Notes: generated by a model from the sequence alone, not told the origin. DNA of 43,888 bases from Candidatus Faecalibacterium intestinigallinarum (GCA_019113345.1 DXHQ01000095.1:1-43888), one strand, 5' to 3'. Shown: positions 29,751 through 38,753, numbered from the stretch's first letter. Numbers and translations are program-made.

Positions 29751-31295
29751 ATGTACGCAGTATTGAACAGTTTCGGACTCAGCGGCCTGCAGGGCTTTGG
29801 GGTGGCGGTGGAGGCCGACGTCTCGGGCGGACTGGACGCCTTTACCCTGGTCGGCCTGCCCGACTCGGCGGTGCGGGAAAGCGCCGACCGCATCCGGGCG
29901 GCCGCCCGCAACCTCCACTTCCGCTGGCCGGGCGGCCGGGTGACCGCCAACCTGGCCCCCGCCGACGTCCGCAAGACGGGGCCCGTCTACGACCTGCCCC
30001 TGCTGCTGGCCGTCCTGGCCGCCGCCGGCCAGATCGAGCAGCCCCCGCGGGACACCGCCTTTTTGGGCGAAGTATCGCTGGACGGCGCCCTGCGGCCGGT
30101 GGCCGGGGTGCTGCCCATGGCCCTGACCGCCGCCGAACAGGGCATCAAAGCCCTCTACCTGCCGGCCGGCAACGCCGCCGAGGCGGCCGAAGCCTGCGGC
30201 GAGTCCGGGATGCAGGTCTACCCGGCCCAGCGGGTCACCGAGGTGGTGAACGCGCTGGCCGGCCGCGCCCCCATCCAGCCAGCCAAAGCCCCGCCCTTTG
30301 ACCCCGACGCGGGCTGGGCCGCCTACCCCGACTTTGCCGACGTGATGGGCCAGATGCTGGCCCGCCGGCTCATGGTCATCGCCGCGGCCGGCGGCCACAA
30401 CGTCCTGATGATCGGCGCGCCCGGCACCGGCAAGTCGATGCTGGCCAAGCGCCTGCCCGGCATCCTGCCGCCCATGACGCGGGAGGAATCGGTCGAGACC
30501 TCCAAGATCTACTCCATTGCAGGGCTTCTGCCCCGGGGCGGCGGGCTGATCTCCGCGCGGCCTTTCCGCAGCCCCCACCACTCAGCCAGCCCGGCCGCAC
30601 TGGCGGGCGGCGGCAGTACCTTCCGGCCCGGCGAGTGCAGCCTGGCCAACGCCGGCGTCCTCTTTCTGGACGAGCTGCCCGAGTTTTCGCGCGAGAGCCT
30701 CGAAGTCCTCCGCCAGCCGATGGAGGACGGCCAGATCACCATCAGCCGGGCCGCCGGCAGCGCCACCTACCCCAGCCGCTTCCAGCTCATTGCCGCCATG
30801 AACCCCTGCAAGTGCGGCTACTACGGCCACCCCAACCGGCCCTGCACCTGCAGCCTCAACGCGGTGTATCAGTACCGCAGCCGCATCTCGGGCCCGCTGC
30901 TCGACCGCATCGACCTGTGCGTCGAGATGGACCCCGTCTCCTTCAGCCAGCTGCACGGCACCGGCCCGGTCGAAACCAGCGCCCAGCTGCGCGAGCAGGT
31001 CCTGGCCGCCCGGGCCATCCAAACCTGGCGGTTTGCCAAACTGGGCTATCAGGGCGTCCACTGCAACGCCCAGCTGACGGCCGGGCAGGTGCGGCAGGTC
31101 TGCCGGCTGACGACCGGCGCCCAGCAGGTGCTGCGGCTGGCCTACGACCGTCTGGCCCTGTCGGCCCGCAGCCATGACCGCCTGCTGCGGGTGGCCCGCA
31201 CCATCGCCGACCTGGCCGGCACCGGCCTCATCGGCAAGGAGGCCCTCCTCGAAGCCTTGCAGTACCGGATGGAGAACAAGGTGGTCATCCGTTAA
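29751..31295 (+). CDS. comM: YifB/ComM-family AAA+ ATPase (Mg-chelatase-like)
   Basis: A 514-residue AAA+ protein. The N-terminal ChlI-like S5-fold domain (about 1-165) opens with LNSFGLSGLQGFGVAVEADVSGG and includes LPDSAVRES. The ATPase core has Walker A GAPGTGKSMLAKRLP (about 222), RPFRSPHHSAS, Walker B GVLFLDELPEF and a small cysteine cluster KCGYYGHPNRPCTC. The C-terminus is a Mg-chelatase helical domain. ComM acts as a branch-migration helicase in natural transformation in Gram-negative species; the role in Clostridia is not established. It starts 19 bases after the pseudouridine synthase stop, so the two form an operon. Confidence 0.94.
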   Translation: MYAVLNSFGLSGLQGFGVAVEADVSGGLDAFTLVGLPDSAVRESADRIRAAARNLHFRWPGGRVTANLAPADVRKTGPVYDLPLLLAVLAAAGQIEQPPRDTAFLGEVSLDGALRPVAGVLPMALTAAEQGIKALYLPAGNAAEAAEACGESGMQVYPAQRVTEVVNALAGRAPIQPAKAPPFDPDAGWAAYPDFADVMGQMLARRLMVIAAAGGHNVLMIGAPGTGKSMLAKRLPGILPPMTREESVETSKIYSIAGLLPRGGGLISARPFRSPHHSASPAALAGGGSTFRPGECSLANAGVLFLDELPEFSRESLEVLRQPMEDGQITISRAAGSATYPSRFQLIAAMNPCKCGYYGHPNRPCTCSLNAVYQYRSRISGPLLDRIDLCVEMDPVSFSQLHGTGPVETSAQLREQVLAARAIQTWRFAKLGYQGVHCNAQLTAGQVRQVCRLTTGAQQVLRLAYDRLALSARSHDRLLRVARTIADLAGTGLIGKEALLEALQYRMENKVVIR

Positions 31296-31318
31296 AGTCA
31301 TCCGTCAAAATACCAAAA

Positions 31319-31521
31319 GTCCCATCCAGCCGACCTGTGCGGATGGATGGGACACCGACAGGGAAATTTAGCGCAGAGAGTGTGTGAGGCCCCTTGGGCC
31401 GAGTGCGCGGTTCTGCGCTCAATTTTGTCTAAAAGGGGGATACCAGGGGGAAAGGATTTCTGACGCGCGACTGCGCGCAGAAATGGGTTCCCCCTGGAGC
31501 GTGGCGCTTTTGCGACACGCT
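31319..31521 (+). other. Gene-free stretch with four successive hairpins
   Basis: No ORF with family similarity. Hairpins in order are: GTCCCATCC/GGATGGGAC (31319-31353); AGCGCAGA/TCTGCGCT (31370-31419) with an inner GGCCC/GGGCC and a CAATTTTG tail; CCAGGGGGAA/TTCCCCCTGG (31443-31497) enclosing TTTCTG/CAGAAA and CGCGC/GCGCG; and AGCGTG/CACGCT (31498-31521). The first probably marks the end of comM. The rest could be a structured RNA or an intergenic repeat element; I cannot tell which, or from which strand it acts. Confidence 0.6.
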
Positions 31522-31556
31522 AAAAGGCCCGCTGCGTTGCTTGCAGCGGGCTTTTG
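31522..31556. terminator. Bidirectional terminator between comM side and membrane-protein gene
   Basis: Stem CCCGCTGC/GCAGCGGG (31528-31535 and 31543-31550), followed by CTTTTGGTTT on the plus strand and CCTTTTAG on the minus strand. Confidence 0.8.
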
Positions 31557-31558
31557 GT

Positions 31559-31963
31559 TTATTCGTCCTTGCCGGCGGTATCCTGCTTTTCTTCACTCTC
31601 AAGCTCTTTGCGCAGCTTGCGGATCCGCTTTTTCTCGCTGTCCACATGGCGCCAGGGCCAGGCATGACCCTCGTGCTCCTTGCACCAGCGGCTGAGGGGG
31701 TAGAAGGCGAAGGCCAGCCCGAACACGTACAGCAGCACGTACAAAAGGCCGTCCAGTGCGCCCAGCGCGTCCAGCGCGCCGATGATGCAGATGATGAAGC
31801 CAGCCTTCATGAAGAACAGGCCGTTCTGCTTGGCGTATTCCACAAAGTTTTCGGCCTTGACGCTCCGGCGGCCCTGGTCGCCCCAGACGCGGGGGTTCTT
31901 CATCACCGTGTAGCCGTAGTAGAGCAGCATCATGCCGCAGGTCAGCTGAAACCCAAAAAACAT
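31559..31963 (-). CDS. Small hypothetical membrane protein
   Basis: A 134-residue protein with about three predicted helices (about 1-20, 50-68, 70-90) and a highly charged C-terminal tail rich in Lys, Arg and Glu (DSEKKRIRKLRKELESEEK), probably cytoplasmic. There is no recognised domain, though overall shape resembles small uncharacterised Firmicutes membrane proteins. The ribosome site is weak (CGAGG). It is last in a transcript behind the dehydratase and decarboxylase genes, 33 bases after the latter, so it is probably co-transcribed. Function unknown. Confidence 0.7.
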   Translation of the reverse strand: MFFGFQLTCGMMLLYYGYTVMKNPRVWGDQGRRSVKAENFVEYAKQNGLFFMKAGFIICIIGALDALGALDGLLYVLLYVFGLAFAFYPLSRWCKEHEGHAWPWRHVDSEKKRIRKLRKELESEEKQDTAGKDE

Positions 31964-31996
31964 TTTTCTTGCCTCGTTGCTTTGTCTGATGAAGGG

Positions 31997-33298
31997 TTAC
32001 TTGTTCTCCTCCTCGCCGGGGAACATCGCCTTGTAATAGGGGGTGAAGTCCAGGGTGGCGAAGTAGTCGCGCGGGGTCTCGGCCCGGCGGATCAGGGCGT
32101 GGCCGCCGTCCTCGCAGAGCAGCACCTCGGCGCTGCGCAGCTTGCCGTTGTAGTTGTAACCCATGGCCGAGCCGTGGGCCCCGGTGTCGTGGATATAGAT
32201 GATGTCCCCGATGTCGATCTTGGGCAGCATCCGGTCGACGGCAAATTTGTCGTTGTTTTCGCACAGGCCGCCCACCACGTCGTACTTGTGGTCGCAGGGG
32301 GCGTTCTCCTTGCCCAGCACCGTGATGTGGTGGTAGGCCCCGTACATGGCCGGGCGCATCAGGTTGGCGGCACAGGCGTCCAGGCCGATATACTCCTTGT
32401 AGATGTGCTTTTCGTGGATGGCGGTGGCGATCAGCGCGCCGTAGGGCCCGGTCATGAACCGGCCCATCTCGGTAAAGATGGCCACATCCCCCATCCCGGC
32501 CGGGACCAGGATCTCCTCAAACTTTTTGCGGACCCCTTCGCCGATGGCGTAGATGTCGTTTTCCCGCTGGCCGGGGCGGTAGGGGATGCCCACACCGCCC
32601 GACAGGTTGATATACCCGATGTGGACGCCGGCGGCTTTGGCCACCCGTACCGCCAGCGCAAAGAGGATGCCGGCCAGCTCGGGGTAATAGTCGTCCGAGA
32701 TGGTGTTGGACGCGAGGAAGGCGTGGATGCCGAAGTGTTTGGCTCCTTTGGCCTTGAGCTGCCGGAAGCTCTCGATCATCTGCTCCTCGGTCATGCCGTA
32801 TTTGGCGTCGCCGGGCTTGTCCATCACCTGGAAGCCCTCCTTGCTCTCGCCCAGGCTGAAGGTGCCGCCCGGGTTATACCGGCAGAAGACCGTCTCGGGC
32901 ACGCCGGCCACCCGCTCGAGAAAGCCCACCATGGTGGCGTCGTCCAGGTTGATGTAGGCCCCGAGGTCGTAGGCCTTTTTCATGTCCTCGCTGGGGGTCT
33001 GGTTGGAGGAGAACATGATTTCGTCCCCGCCAAAGCCGACCGCCTCGCTCAGCATCAGCTCGGTCAGGGAGGAGCAGTCCACCCCGCAGCCCTCCTCCCG
33101 CAGGATCTTCAAAATGGCGGGGTTGGGCAGGGCCTTGACCGCAAAGTATTCCTTAAAGCCCTTGTTCCAGCTGAAGGCCTCGTTGATCCGCCGGGCGTTG
33201 GCCCGGATGCCCTTCTCGTCGTAGATATGGAAGGGGGTGGGCACATCGGGCAGGATGTCCTGCACCTGCGCTTCGGTCAGGAATGGTTTCTTTTCCAT
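31997..33298 (-). CDS. lysA: Diaminopimelate decarboxylase family protein
   Basis: A 433-residue fold-type III PLP enzyme: an alanine-racemase-like barrel with the PLP lysine in YFAVKALPNP (Lys55), then a beta domain with the active-site CENNDKFAVDR loop and the GAHGSAMGYNYNG segment. It would decarboxylate meso-diaminopimelate to lysine. The second-subunit loop reads CENND rather than the common CESGD/CETGD, so a different amino-acid substrate is possible. It lies 23 bases after a sugar dehydratase gene in the same direction and away from other lysine genes, which hints at a surface-polymer role, but this is only inference. Confidence 0.87.
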   Translation of the reverse strand: MEKKPFLTEAQVQDILPDVPTPFHIYDEKGIRANARRINEAFSWNKGFKEYFAVKALPNPAILKILREEGCGVDCSSLTELMLSEAVGFGGDEIMFSSNQTPSEDMKKAYDLGAYINLDDATMVGFLERVAGVPETVFCRYNPGGTFSLGESKEGFQVMDKPGDAKYGMTEEQMIESFRQLKAKGAKHFGIHAFLASNTISDDYYPELAGILFALAVRVAKAAGVHIGYINLSGGVGIPYRPGQRENDIYAIGEGVRKKFEEILVPAGMGDVAIFTEMGRFMTGPYGALIATAIHEKHIYKEYIGLDACAANLMRPAMYGAYHHITVLGKENAPCDHKYDVVGGLCENNDKFAVDRMLPKIDIGDIIYIHDTGAHGSAMGYNYNGKLRSAEVLLCEDGGHALIRRAETPRDYFATLDFTPYYKAMFPGEEENK

Positions 33299-33321
33299 GG
33301 TAGTTCACGTCCCTCTCTCGT

Positions 33322-35229
33322 TTACGATTTATGCTTGAGCTGCTCCCGCACCGGGGTAAAGGTGGGGATCATCTTCTGCAGCTGTTCCACCACGCCCTCG
33401 TCGTTGTGCTCGGCGGCATGGAACAGTTCCTGCAGCTGCTGATAGAACTCGTCCAGCTTGATGTTCCGCGGCGGCGCGACAAAGATCTTGTTGTGCTCGG
33501 TGCGGCGCATCTTGTCCTGCTCCTCGTCCATCATCAGCTCTTCGTAGAGCTTTTCGCCGGGGCGCAGGCCCACGATCTTGATCTCCATGTTGACCCCCGG
33601 CTCATAGCCGTAAAAGCGGATCAGCTGGCGGGCCAGGTCGATGATCTTGACCGGCTCGCCCATATCCAGCACATAGATGCTGCCGCTCTCGGCCAGCGCG
33701 CCGGCCTGCAGCACCAGCTGCGCCGCCTCGGGGATGGTCATAAAGTAGCGCTCGATGTTGGGGTCGGTCAGGGTGACCGGCCCGCCCTGCTTGATCTGCG
33801 ACTCAAACAGCGGGATGACGCTGCCGTGGCTGCCCAGCACGTTGCCGAACCGGACCGCCACGCACTTCATCTCGGTGTGCTGCGCAAAGGTCTGGATCAG
33901 CATCTCGCACAGCCGCTTGGTGCAGCCCATCACGCTGGTGGGGTTGACCGCCTTGTCGGTGGACAGCTGGACCAGCCGCTCCACCCCGTGCTCGCTGGCG
34001 CTGGTCAGCAGGTTCTTGGTGCCCATGACATTGTTCTTGACCGCCTCGGCCGGGCTGACCTCCATCAGGGGGACATGCTTATGGGCCGCGGCGTGGAACA
34101 CCACCTGCGGGCGGTAGGTCTCAAACACCTCGTCCAGCCGGCGCTTGTCCCGGATGGAGCCGATCAGCACCTCGATGGGGGCCTCGCGGCCGTACTTGCG
34201 CTGCAGTTCCATCTGCAGCTCGTAGGCGCAGTTCTCGTAGATGTCAAAGATCAGCAGTTTGGCCGGGGCAAAGCGCATCACCTGGCGGCACAGCTCGCTG
34301 CCGATGCTGCCGCCGCCGCCCGTCACCAGCACCACCTTGTCCTTCAGATAGCCGCTGATCTTCTCGGTGTCGAGGGTGACCTCGTCCCGCGAGAGGAAAT
34401 CGGCGGTGTTCAGCTCGCGGAAGGCGTGGGCCGGCGCACCGGCCGTGCCCACCGACTGCGGGTCGCTCAGGATCTGCACCTTGCAGTGGGTAGACATGCA
34501 CAGGTCGATGACATGGTTCAGCCGGCTGCCCCGCAAAGTGGGGATGGCGATGATGATGCCGTAGATGTTGTAGCGGGTGCACAGCTCGGGGATATCCTCC
34601 AGCGTGCCCTTGACCGGCACGCCGTGGATGGTCTGGTTCAGTTTTTCGGGCGCGTCGTCCGCCACCACCACCGGGTGGCCGTAGGTCTTGTTGGACTTAC
34701 AGACGTTGATGGCCCAGGCGCCGGCCTCCCCCGCACCCACGATCAGCATGGGGCGGTTGGGGTCGTTGCTGGTCACCCCGCGCAGCGCCGCCCCGAGGGG
34801 ATGGTCCAGGAACATCCGCCAGACCAGCCGGATGCCCCCCACAAACAGCAGGATGAAGATGGCCGCGATGCAGTTGGCCGAATTGAACAGCACCCCGTGG
34901 ACAAACAGCCGGTTGACAAAATAGACCGCCACCGTCGGCACGGCCACCATCACGCCCAGCCGGAACAGGTCCCGCTCGCCGGCATATTTCCACAGGATGG
35001 TATACAGCCCGCCCACCAGGAAGGACAGCATATACAGCGCCGCGATCCAGGGCAGGTTCTCATACAGCAGGGCGAGGTTGTGGGGCCACCAGACGTCGAC
35101 GTCCGGCGCGCCGTCGGCGCGGAGCAGCAGCCCCAGATAAAAGCTGAAGCAGACGAGCAGCAGGTCAATGAGGAACAGCAGCCCCCGCCGCAGCACAATC
35201 GCGCCCTTGCGCTTGGTTTCTTTTTTCAA
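33322..35229 (-). CDS. Membrane-anchored NDP-sugar dehydratase (WbpM/FlaA1/CapD-like)
   Basis: A 635-residue enzyme for activated amino-sugars of surface polysaccharide or glycoprotein, converting UDP-GlcNAc-type substrates to 4-keto-6-deoxy sugars. The N-terminus has about four helices (15-130), then a CoA-binding-like Rossmann domain (LIVGAGEAGAWAI) and the SDR catalytic domain with VTGGGGSIGSELC (about 303). The active site STDKAVNPTSVMGCTKR (about 426) has Met where short-chain dehydrogenases have Tyr, the known trait of the long WbpM/PglF class. The start is TTG with AGAGGA upstream. It heads the transcript leading to the lysA-like gene. Confidence 0.93.
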   Translation of the reverse strand: MKKETKRKGAIVLRRGLLFLIDLLLVCFSFYLGLLLRADGAPDVDVWWPHNLALLYENLPWIAALYMLSFLVGGLYTILWKYAGERDLFRLGVMVAVPTVAVYFVNRLFVHGVLFNSANCIAAIFILLFVGGIRLVWRMFLDHPLGAALRGVTSNDPNRPMLIVGAGEAGAWAINVCKSNKTYGHPVVVADDAPEKLNQTIHGVPVKGTLEDIPELCTRYNIYGIIIAIPTLRGSRLNHVIDLCMSTHCKVQILSDPQSVGTAGAPAHAFRELNTADFLSRDEVTLDTEKISGYLKDKVVLVTGGGGSIGSELCRQVMRFAPAKLLIFDIYENCAYELQMELQRKYGREAPIEVLIGSIRDKRRLDEVFETYRPQVVFHAAAHKHVPLMEVSPAEAVKNNVMGTKNLLTSASEHGVERLVQLSTDKAVNPTSVMGCTKRLCEMLIQTFAQHTEMKCVAVRFGNVLGSHGSVIPLFESQIKQGGPVTLTDPNIERYFMTIPEAAQLVLQAGALAESGSIYVLDMGEPVKIIDLARQLIRFYGYEPGVNMEIKIVGLRPGEKLYEELMMDEEQDKMRRTEHNKIFVAPPRNIKLDEFYQQLQELFHAAEHNDEGVVEQLQKMIPTFTPVREQLKHKS

Positions 35230-35319
35230 GATACGTCCTCTTATTCTCCGGCGGCAAGCCGCCGTTTATTGCAGGCTGCGGGGGAGCGCATCGCGCCCCG
35301 CCGCAGGTACACATCCTAT

Positions 35320-35348
35320 ATTATACTCAGTTTCACAGCCTGTGTCCA
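35320..35348 (-). promoter_or_regulatory. Promoter of the dehydratase–lysA transcript
   Basis: Minus-strand TGGACA (35343-35348), 17 bases, TATAAT (35320-35325). The -35 lies inside the 3' end of the flippase gene. A CGGCGG/CCGCCG hairpin lies in the leader. Confidence 0.65.
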
Positions 35349-36904
35349 GAACTTTCCGCTTTTCCTCCCATTCCCTGGGGGCGGCAGGCCTCCCGCAGCT
35401 CGGCCCCAAGGCCCAGCGGCCAGCCCGCCGCCAGACAGACCGCGCACATCCCCGCGCCGCCGGCGGCCACCGCCAGCAGCTGCACCCCGCGGTCCGCCGC
35501 CAGCGGGACGGCCAGCGCCTGCCGCAGCCCCCACCCGGCCAGCGCCGCCGCACCGGCGGCCAGAAGGGGCCCGGCCGCCCAGTCCAGCCAGTCGGGCCGC
35601 AGCCCGGCCGCCGCAAGCAGCCGCCGGGTGTTGGCAAGGCAGGTAAAGAGGCTGGAGAGGATCATCACCAGCAGAAAGCCCCGCATCCCCCATTTTGGCA
35701 GCAGCAGGGCCACCCCCGCGATCCGCAGGATCGAATCCCAGACGCCGTACCGGAAGGCGGCTTTCTGCTCCCCCATCCCCTTCATGGCGCCGTCCACCAT
35801 GCTCTCCAGATAGAGCAGCGGCATGGCCGGGGCCAGGATCTCGAGGTAGGCCCCCGCCTCGGCGCTGCCGTAGAGGGCGGCGGCCAGCGGACGCCCCCAG
35901 ACCCAGAACACCGCCCCGGCCAGCGCCGAGACGTACATGGTCAGCTTGAGCATCCGGCCCAGCAGCGCCTCCAGCCGGCGGCGGTCGTCGCGCAGATGGG
36001 CCCGGGCGATCTCGGGCATCAGCAGAACGCCCAGGCTGCCCAGCAGCCCGAACGGGAAGTTGACCAGCGGCAGGGCCATCCCCTTCAGATTGCCGTACTG
36101 GGTCACCGCCGCGCTCCGCTGCCCCAGATAGACGGTCAGGCAGGCGGGCACCAGCATATTTTCGGCGGTGTGCAGCGCGCTGGAAACGCACCGTCCGCCC
36201 CCCACCGGCCACAAAATCTCCCACAATCGCCGTCCGGCCTCCCGCGGGGGCTCGGCCCGGTCGTGCCCAAAGGCGCGGGGCGCTTCCCGCCGGCAGAACA
36301 CCGCCATCAGCACCGCGGACAGCGCCTCGCTTGCCGCCGTTGCCCCCAGCACCACCGCGCAGCGGACCCCCACGTCCCGCCCTTCGGTCAGGGTCAGGGC
36401 CGCCGCCATCACCCCCATGCGGAAGGCCTGCTCGGCCAGCTGGCTGGCCACGTTGGGGCCCACCCGCTGCCGCGCCACAAAAAAGCCGCGCAGCACCGCC
36501 GCCAGCGCCATGAACGGCATCCCGAAGGCGGCCGCCCGCAGCGCCAGAGCGGCCCGCGCGTCTCCCAGCCACCACCGGGCGGCCAGCGGCGCAAGGCACC
36601 ACTGCCCCGCCATGGCCGCCAGACCCAAAGCCAGCGCCGCGGCGCAGAGCCGGGCCAGCATCCCGCGGGCGCGGGCGGGTTTGCCGGCCAGTTCCTCGGC
36701 CATCAGCCGGGTGGAAGCTGCCGACACCCCTGCCGTCGCCACCGTAACAAAGAGGGAATAGACCGCCAGCACCAGCTGGTACAGGCCCATTCCCTCCCCG
36801 CCCAGGGCGTTGGCCAGATAGATGCGCAGCCCCATCCCGGCCAGCCGGAGCACGACGTCCGACCCGGTGAGCAGCGCGGCGTTTTTCAGGTAGCTCTGCC
36901 GCAT
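35333..36904 (-). CDS. SpoVB/MurJ-like polysaccharide flippase (MATE/MOP superfamily)
   Basis: A 523-residue polytopic protein with about 13-14 helices. Its N-terminus (MRQSYLKNAALLTGSDVVLRL) and GLYQLVLAVYSLFVTVATAG are typical of the stage V sporulation protein B / lipid-linked oligosaccharide flippase group. It would move a lipid-linked glycan across the membrane, for spore cortex or surface polysaccharide. The ATG at 36904 has GGGAGGGGG just upstream; a longer ORF would run back through the terminator of the preceding gene. It lies upstream of the dehydratase gene, which supports a polysaccharide context. The exact substrate is not determinable. Confidence 0.88.
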   Translation of the reverse strand: MRQSYLKNAALLTGSDVVLRLAGMGLRIYLANALGGEGMGLYQLVLAVYSLFVTVATAGVSAASTRLMAEELAGKPARARGMLARLCAAALALGLAAMAGQWCLAPLAARWWLGDARAALALRAAAFGMPFMALAAVLRGFFVARQRVGPNVASQLAEQAFRMGVMAAALTLTEGRDVGVRCAVVLGATAASEALSAVLMAVFCRREAPRAFGHDRAEPPREAGRRLWEILWPVGGGRCVSSALHTAENMLVPACLTVYLGQRSAAVTQYGNLKGMALPLVNFPFGLLGSLGVLLMPEIARAHLRDDRRRLEALLGRMLKLTMYVSALAGAVFWVWGRPLAAALYGSAEAGAYLEILAPAMPLLYLESMVDGAMKGMGEQKAAFRYGVWDSILRIAGVALLLPKWGMRGFLLVMILSSLFTCLANTRRLLAAAGLRPDWLDWAAGPLLAAGAAALAGWGLRQALAVPLAADRGVQLLAVAAGGAGMCAVCLAAGWPLGLGAELREACRPQGMGGKAESSGHRL

Positions 36905-36957
36905 GGCGACCCCCTCCCTTCCCGACAGGATATGCGCCGGGCCGGACGGGTAGAACC

Positions 36958-36988
36958 AAAAAATGCCCCTCCCATTGCTGGGAAGGGC
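36958..36988 (-). terminator. Terminator of the pseudokinase gene
   Basis: Minus-strand stem GCCCTTCCCA / TGGGAGGGGC with loop GCAA, followed by ATTTTTTGG, just beyond the stop. Confidence 0.9.
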
Positions 36989-36998
36989 GACAAAATGC

Positions 36999-38696
36999 TT
37001 ATTCAGCCGGCGGTTCGGCGCTGTCAGACGCGCTTTCGGTCTGGCTTTCCGCGCCCTCGGGCGGGGTGTCGGGGGTGGCGGTGATCTGGACGTCGCGGTC
37101 GGCCGCGATATAGACCACAATGGTGCTGCCCGCCTCGACCAGGGTGCCCGGCTCGACGCTGCAGGCCACCACGCAGCCCGAGGCATAGGAGCCGTCGTTC
37201 ACCACCATGAAGCAGCTGGGCACCAGCCCCCGGCTCTCCAGCTCCCGGATGGCCCCCTCCTGGGTGAAGCCGATGGTGTTGGGCATCTCGACCATCTCGG
37301 GCCCCTTGCTGATGACCAGCCGGATGGTGGGGTTATCCCCCTCGGTGATGGCCGAGCCGGCGGCCGGCTCCTGGGTCAGGACGGTGCCGGCGGGGGCGCT
37401 GTCGCTGTAGGCTTCGGTGACATAGAAGAGATAGATGCCGGTATACTGGCGGTTATTCTGGATCTGGGCGTAGCTCATCCCCACAAAGTCGGGCACATAG
37501 TGGACGGTCACCGCGCTGGGGGCGCTCTCGGCCTCGGAGGAGGCGGGGGCGCTCTCGGCGGGCGGCTGCGCCCGGCCCAGCAGGCTCCACAGGGTCAGCA
37601 GGGTGAGGACGGCCAGCAGGATCAGGATGCCGGTCAGGATGGCCGTCAGGCTGAGGGCAGGGCGCTTGCCCTTCAGGTCCCGGATGGCCCGCCGGCGGCC
37701 GGCGGCGTGGAGGGTGCGGGCCTCTTCCTCGGCGGCCTCGGGGGAGGCCAGGGCCCGGGCCAGCTGGGGCACCGTCTGGATGCGGCTGGCCGGGTCGAGC
37801 TGCAGCCCCAGGTCGAGCGCCTCCGACACATAGGCCGGCACCGCCGGGCAGACGCTGCGTGCGGCGGGGTTGGAATCGGTCACCAGCCGCTGGGCCGCCG
37901 GAACCGGGCTCTGCCCGCTCACCATCCGGTAAAAGACGGCCGACAGGCTGTAGACGTCGGTGTAGCGGCCCTCGAACTCGACGGCGGAGTACTGCTCGGG
38001 GGCGGAGTAGCCCTCGTAGAGCTGGCCGTGCAGGCCGCTGCCCGCCGTCCGCAGGCCGATGGTGGCGTAGCCGGTCAGCCGGGCGCGGCCGTTGTCCAGC
38101 ACCCGGATGTTTTCGGGGCAGATGCCCCGGTGGACCAGCCCCACCTGGTGCATGGCCGCCACCCCGTTGAAGACCGGCTGCAGCATGGCGCAGGCCGCCT
38201 CGGGGTCCACCGGCCTTTTCTGCCCCGCCAGCCACTGGTCGAGGGGGATGCCGCCCGGGTTTTCCAGCACGGCGTAGACGGTGTTATTAGCCTCCACCAC
38301 GTCCAGCACCGCTTCAAGGCCGGTGGCCGGGGTGATCCGCTGGATGGAGCGGTAGAGGTCCCCGAAATCCATCCGGGTGGTCTTGAGCAGCACCTCGCTG
38401 CCGGGTTTCGGGTGCAGCTGATAGTCGCTGCCCCGCTCGGCCGAGAGGGTGATGGGCAGGTATTCCTTGATGGTGACCCGGAAGCGGCCCCGGTTTTCCA
38501 CCCCGCGGTAGAGGATGCCCTCGCCGTCGATGCTCAGCATCTCCCCCACCGTATACCGGCCTGCCAGCAGGGTGCCCACCGGCAGGGCCCCCGCGGGGTT
38601 GCGCCCGGCAAAGCGGCGCTGACAGTGGGGGCAGCTCTCGGCCCCCGCCTGCAATTCCGCCTTGCAGTACGGGCAAAGGATCCTGTGCTCGTCCAT
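36999..38696 (-). CDS. PASTA-domain protein kinase-like protein, probable pseudokinase
   Basis: A 565-residue membrane protein with PknB-like layout plus an added N-terminal zinc ribbon (Cys8, 11, 22, 25; CPYC...CPHC). The kinase fold (about 47-325) keeps a lysine in RVTIKEYL (Lys77) and the activation-segment YSAPEQY. However, the catalytic loop reads LVHRGICPENI, with Gly191 in place of Asp and Cys in place of Lys, and the DFG metal site is TGY (208-210). A helix at about 347-371 leads to two PASTA repeats (about 395-464 and 465-530) and an acidic Ser/Glu tail outside. PASTA domains bind peptidoglycan fragments. Phosphotransfer looks impaired, so it may be a wall sensor or scaffold. GGGGGAGAG precedes the ATG. 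Confidence 0.88.
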   Translation of the reverse strand: MDEHRILCPYCKAELQAGAESCPHCQRRFAGRNPAGALPVGTLLAGRYTVGEMLSIDGEGILYRGVENRGRFRVTIKEYLPITLSAERGSDYQLHPKPGSEVLLKTTRMDFGDLYRSIQRITPATGLEAVLDVVEANNTVYAVLENPGGIPLDQWLAGQKRPVDPEAACAMLQPVFNGVAAMHQVGLVHRGICPENIRVLDNGRARLTGYATIGLRTAGSGLHGQLYEGYSAPEQYSAVEFEGRYTDVYSLSAVFYRMVSGQSPVPAAQRLVTDSNPAARSVCPAVPAYVSEALDLGLQLDPASRIQTVPQLARALASPEAAEEEARTLHAAGRRRAIRDLKGKRPALSLTAILTGILILLAVLTLLTLWSLLGRAQPPAESAPASSEAESAPSAVTVHYVPDFVGMSYAQIQNNRQYTGIYLFYVTEAYSDSAPAGTVLTQEPAAGSAITEGDNPTIRLVISKGPEMVEMPNTIGFTQEGAIRELESRGLVPSCFMVVNDGSYASGCVVACSVEPGTLVEAGSTIVVYIAADRDVQITATPDTPPEGAESQTESASDSAEPPAE

Positions 38697-38716
38697 CTGC
38701 TCTCCCCCTTTTTGCC

Positions 38717-38742
38717 AAAAAGAGCCGGGTCACCGCCCGGCT
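38717..38742 (-). terminator. Terminator of yebC
   Basis: Minus-strand stem AGCCGGG/CCCGGCT followed by CTTTTTGG, between the yebC stop and the pseudokinase start. Confidence 0.85.
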
Positions 38743-38753
38743 TGTGTTGTGTT

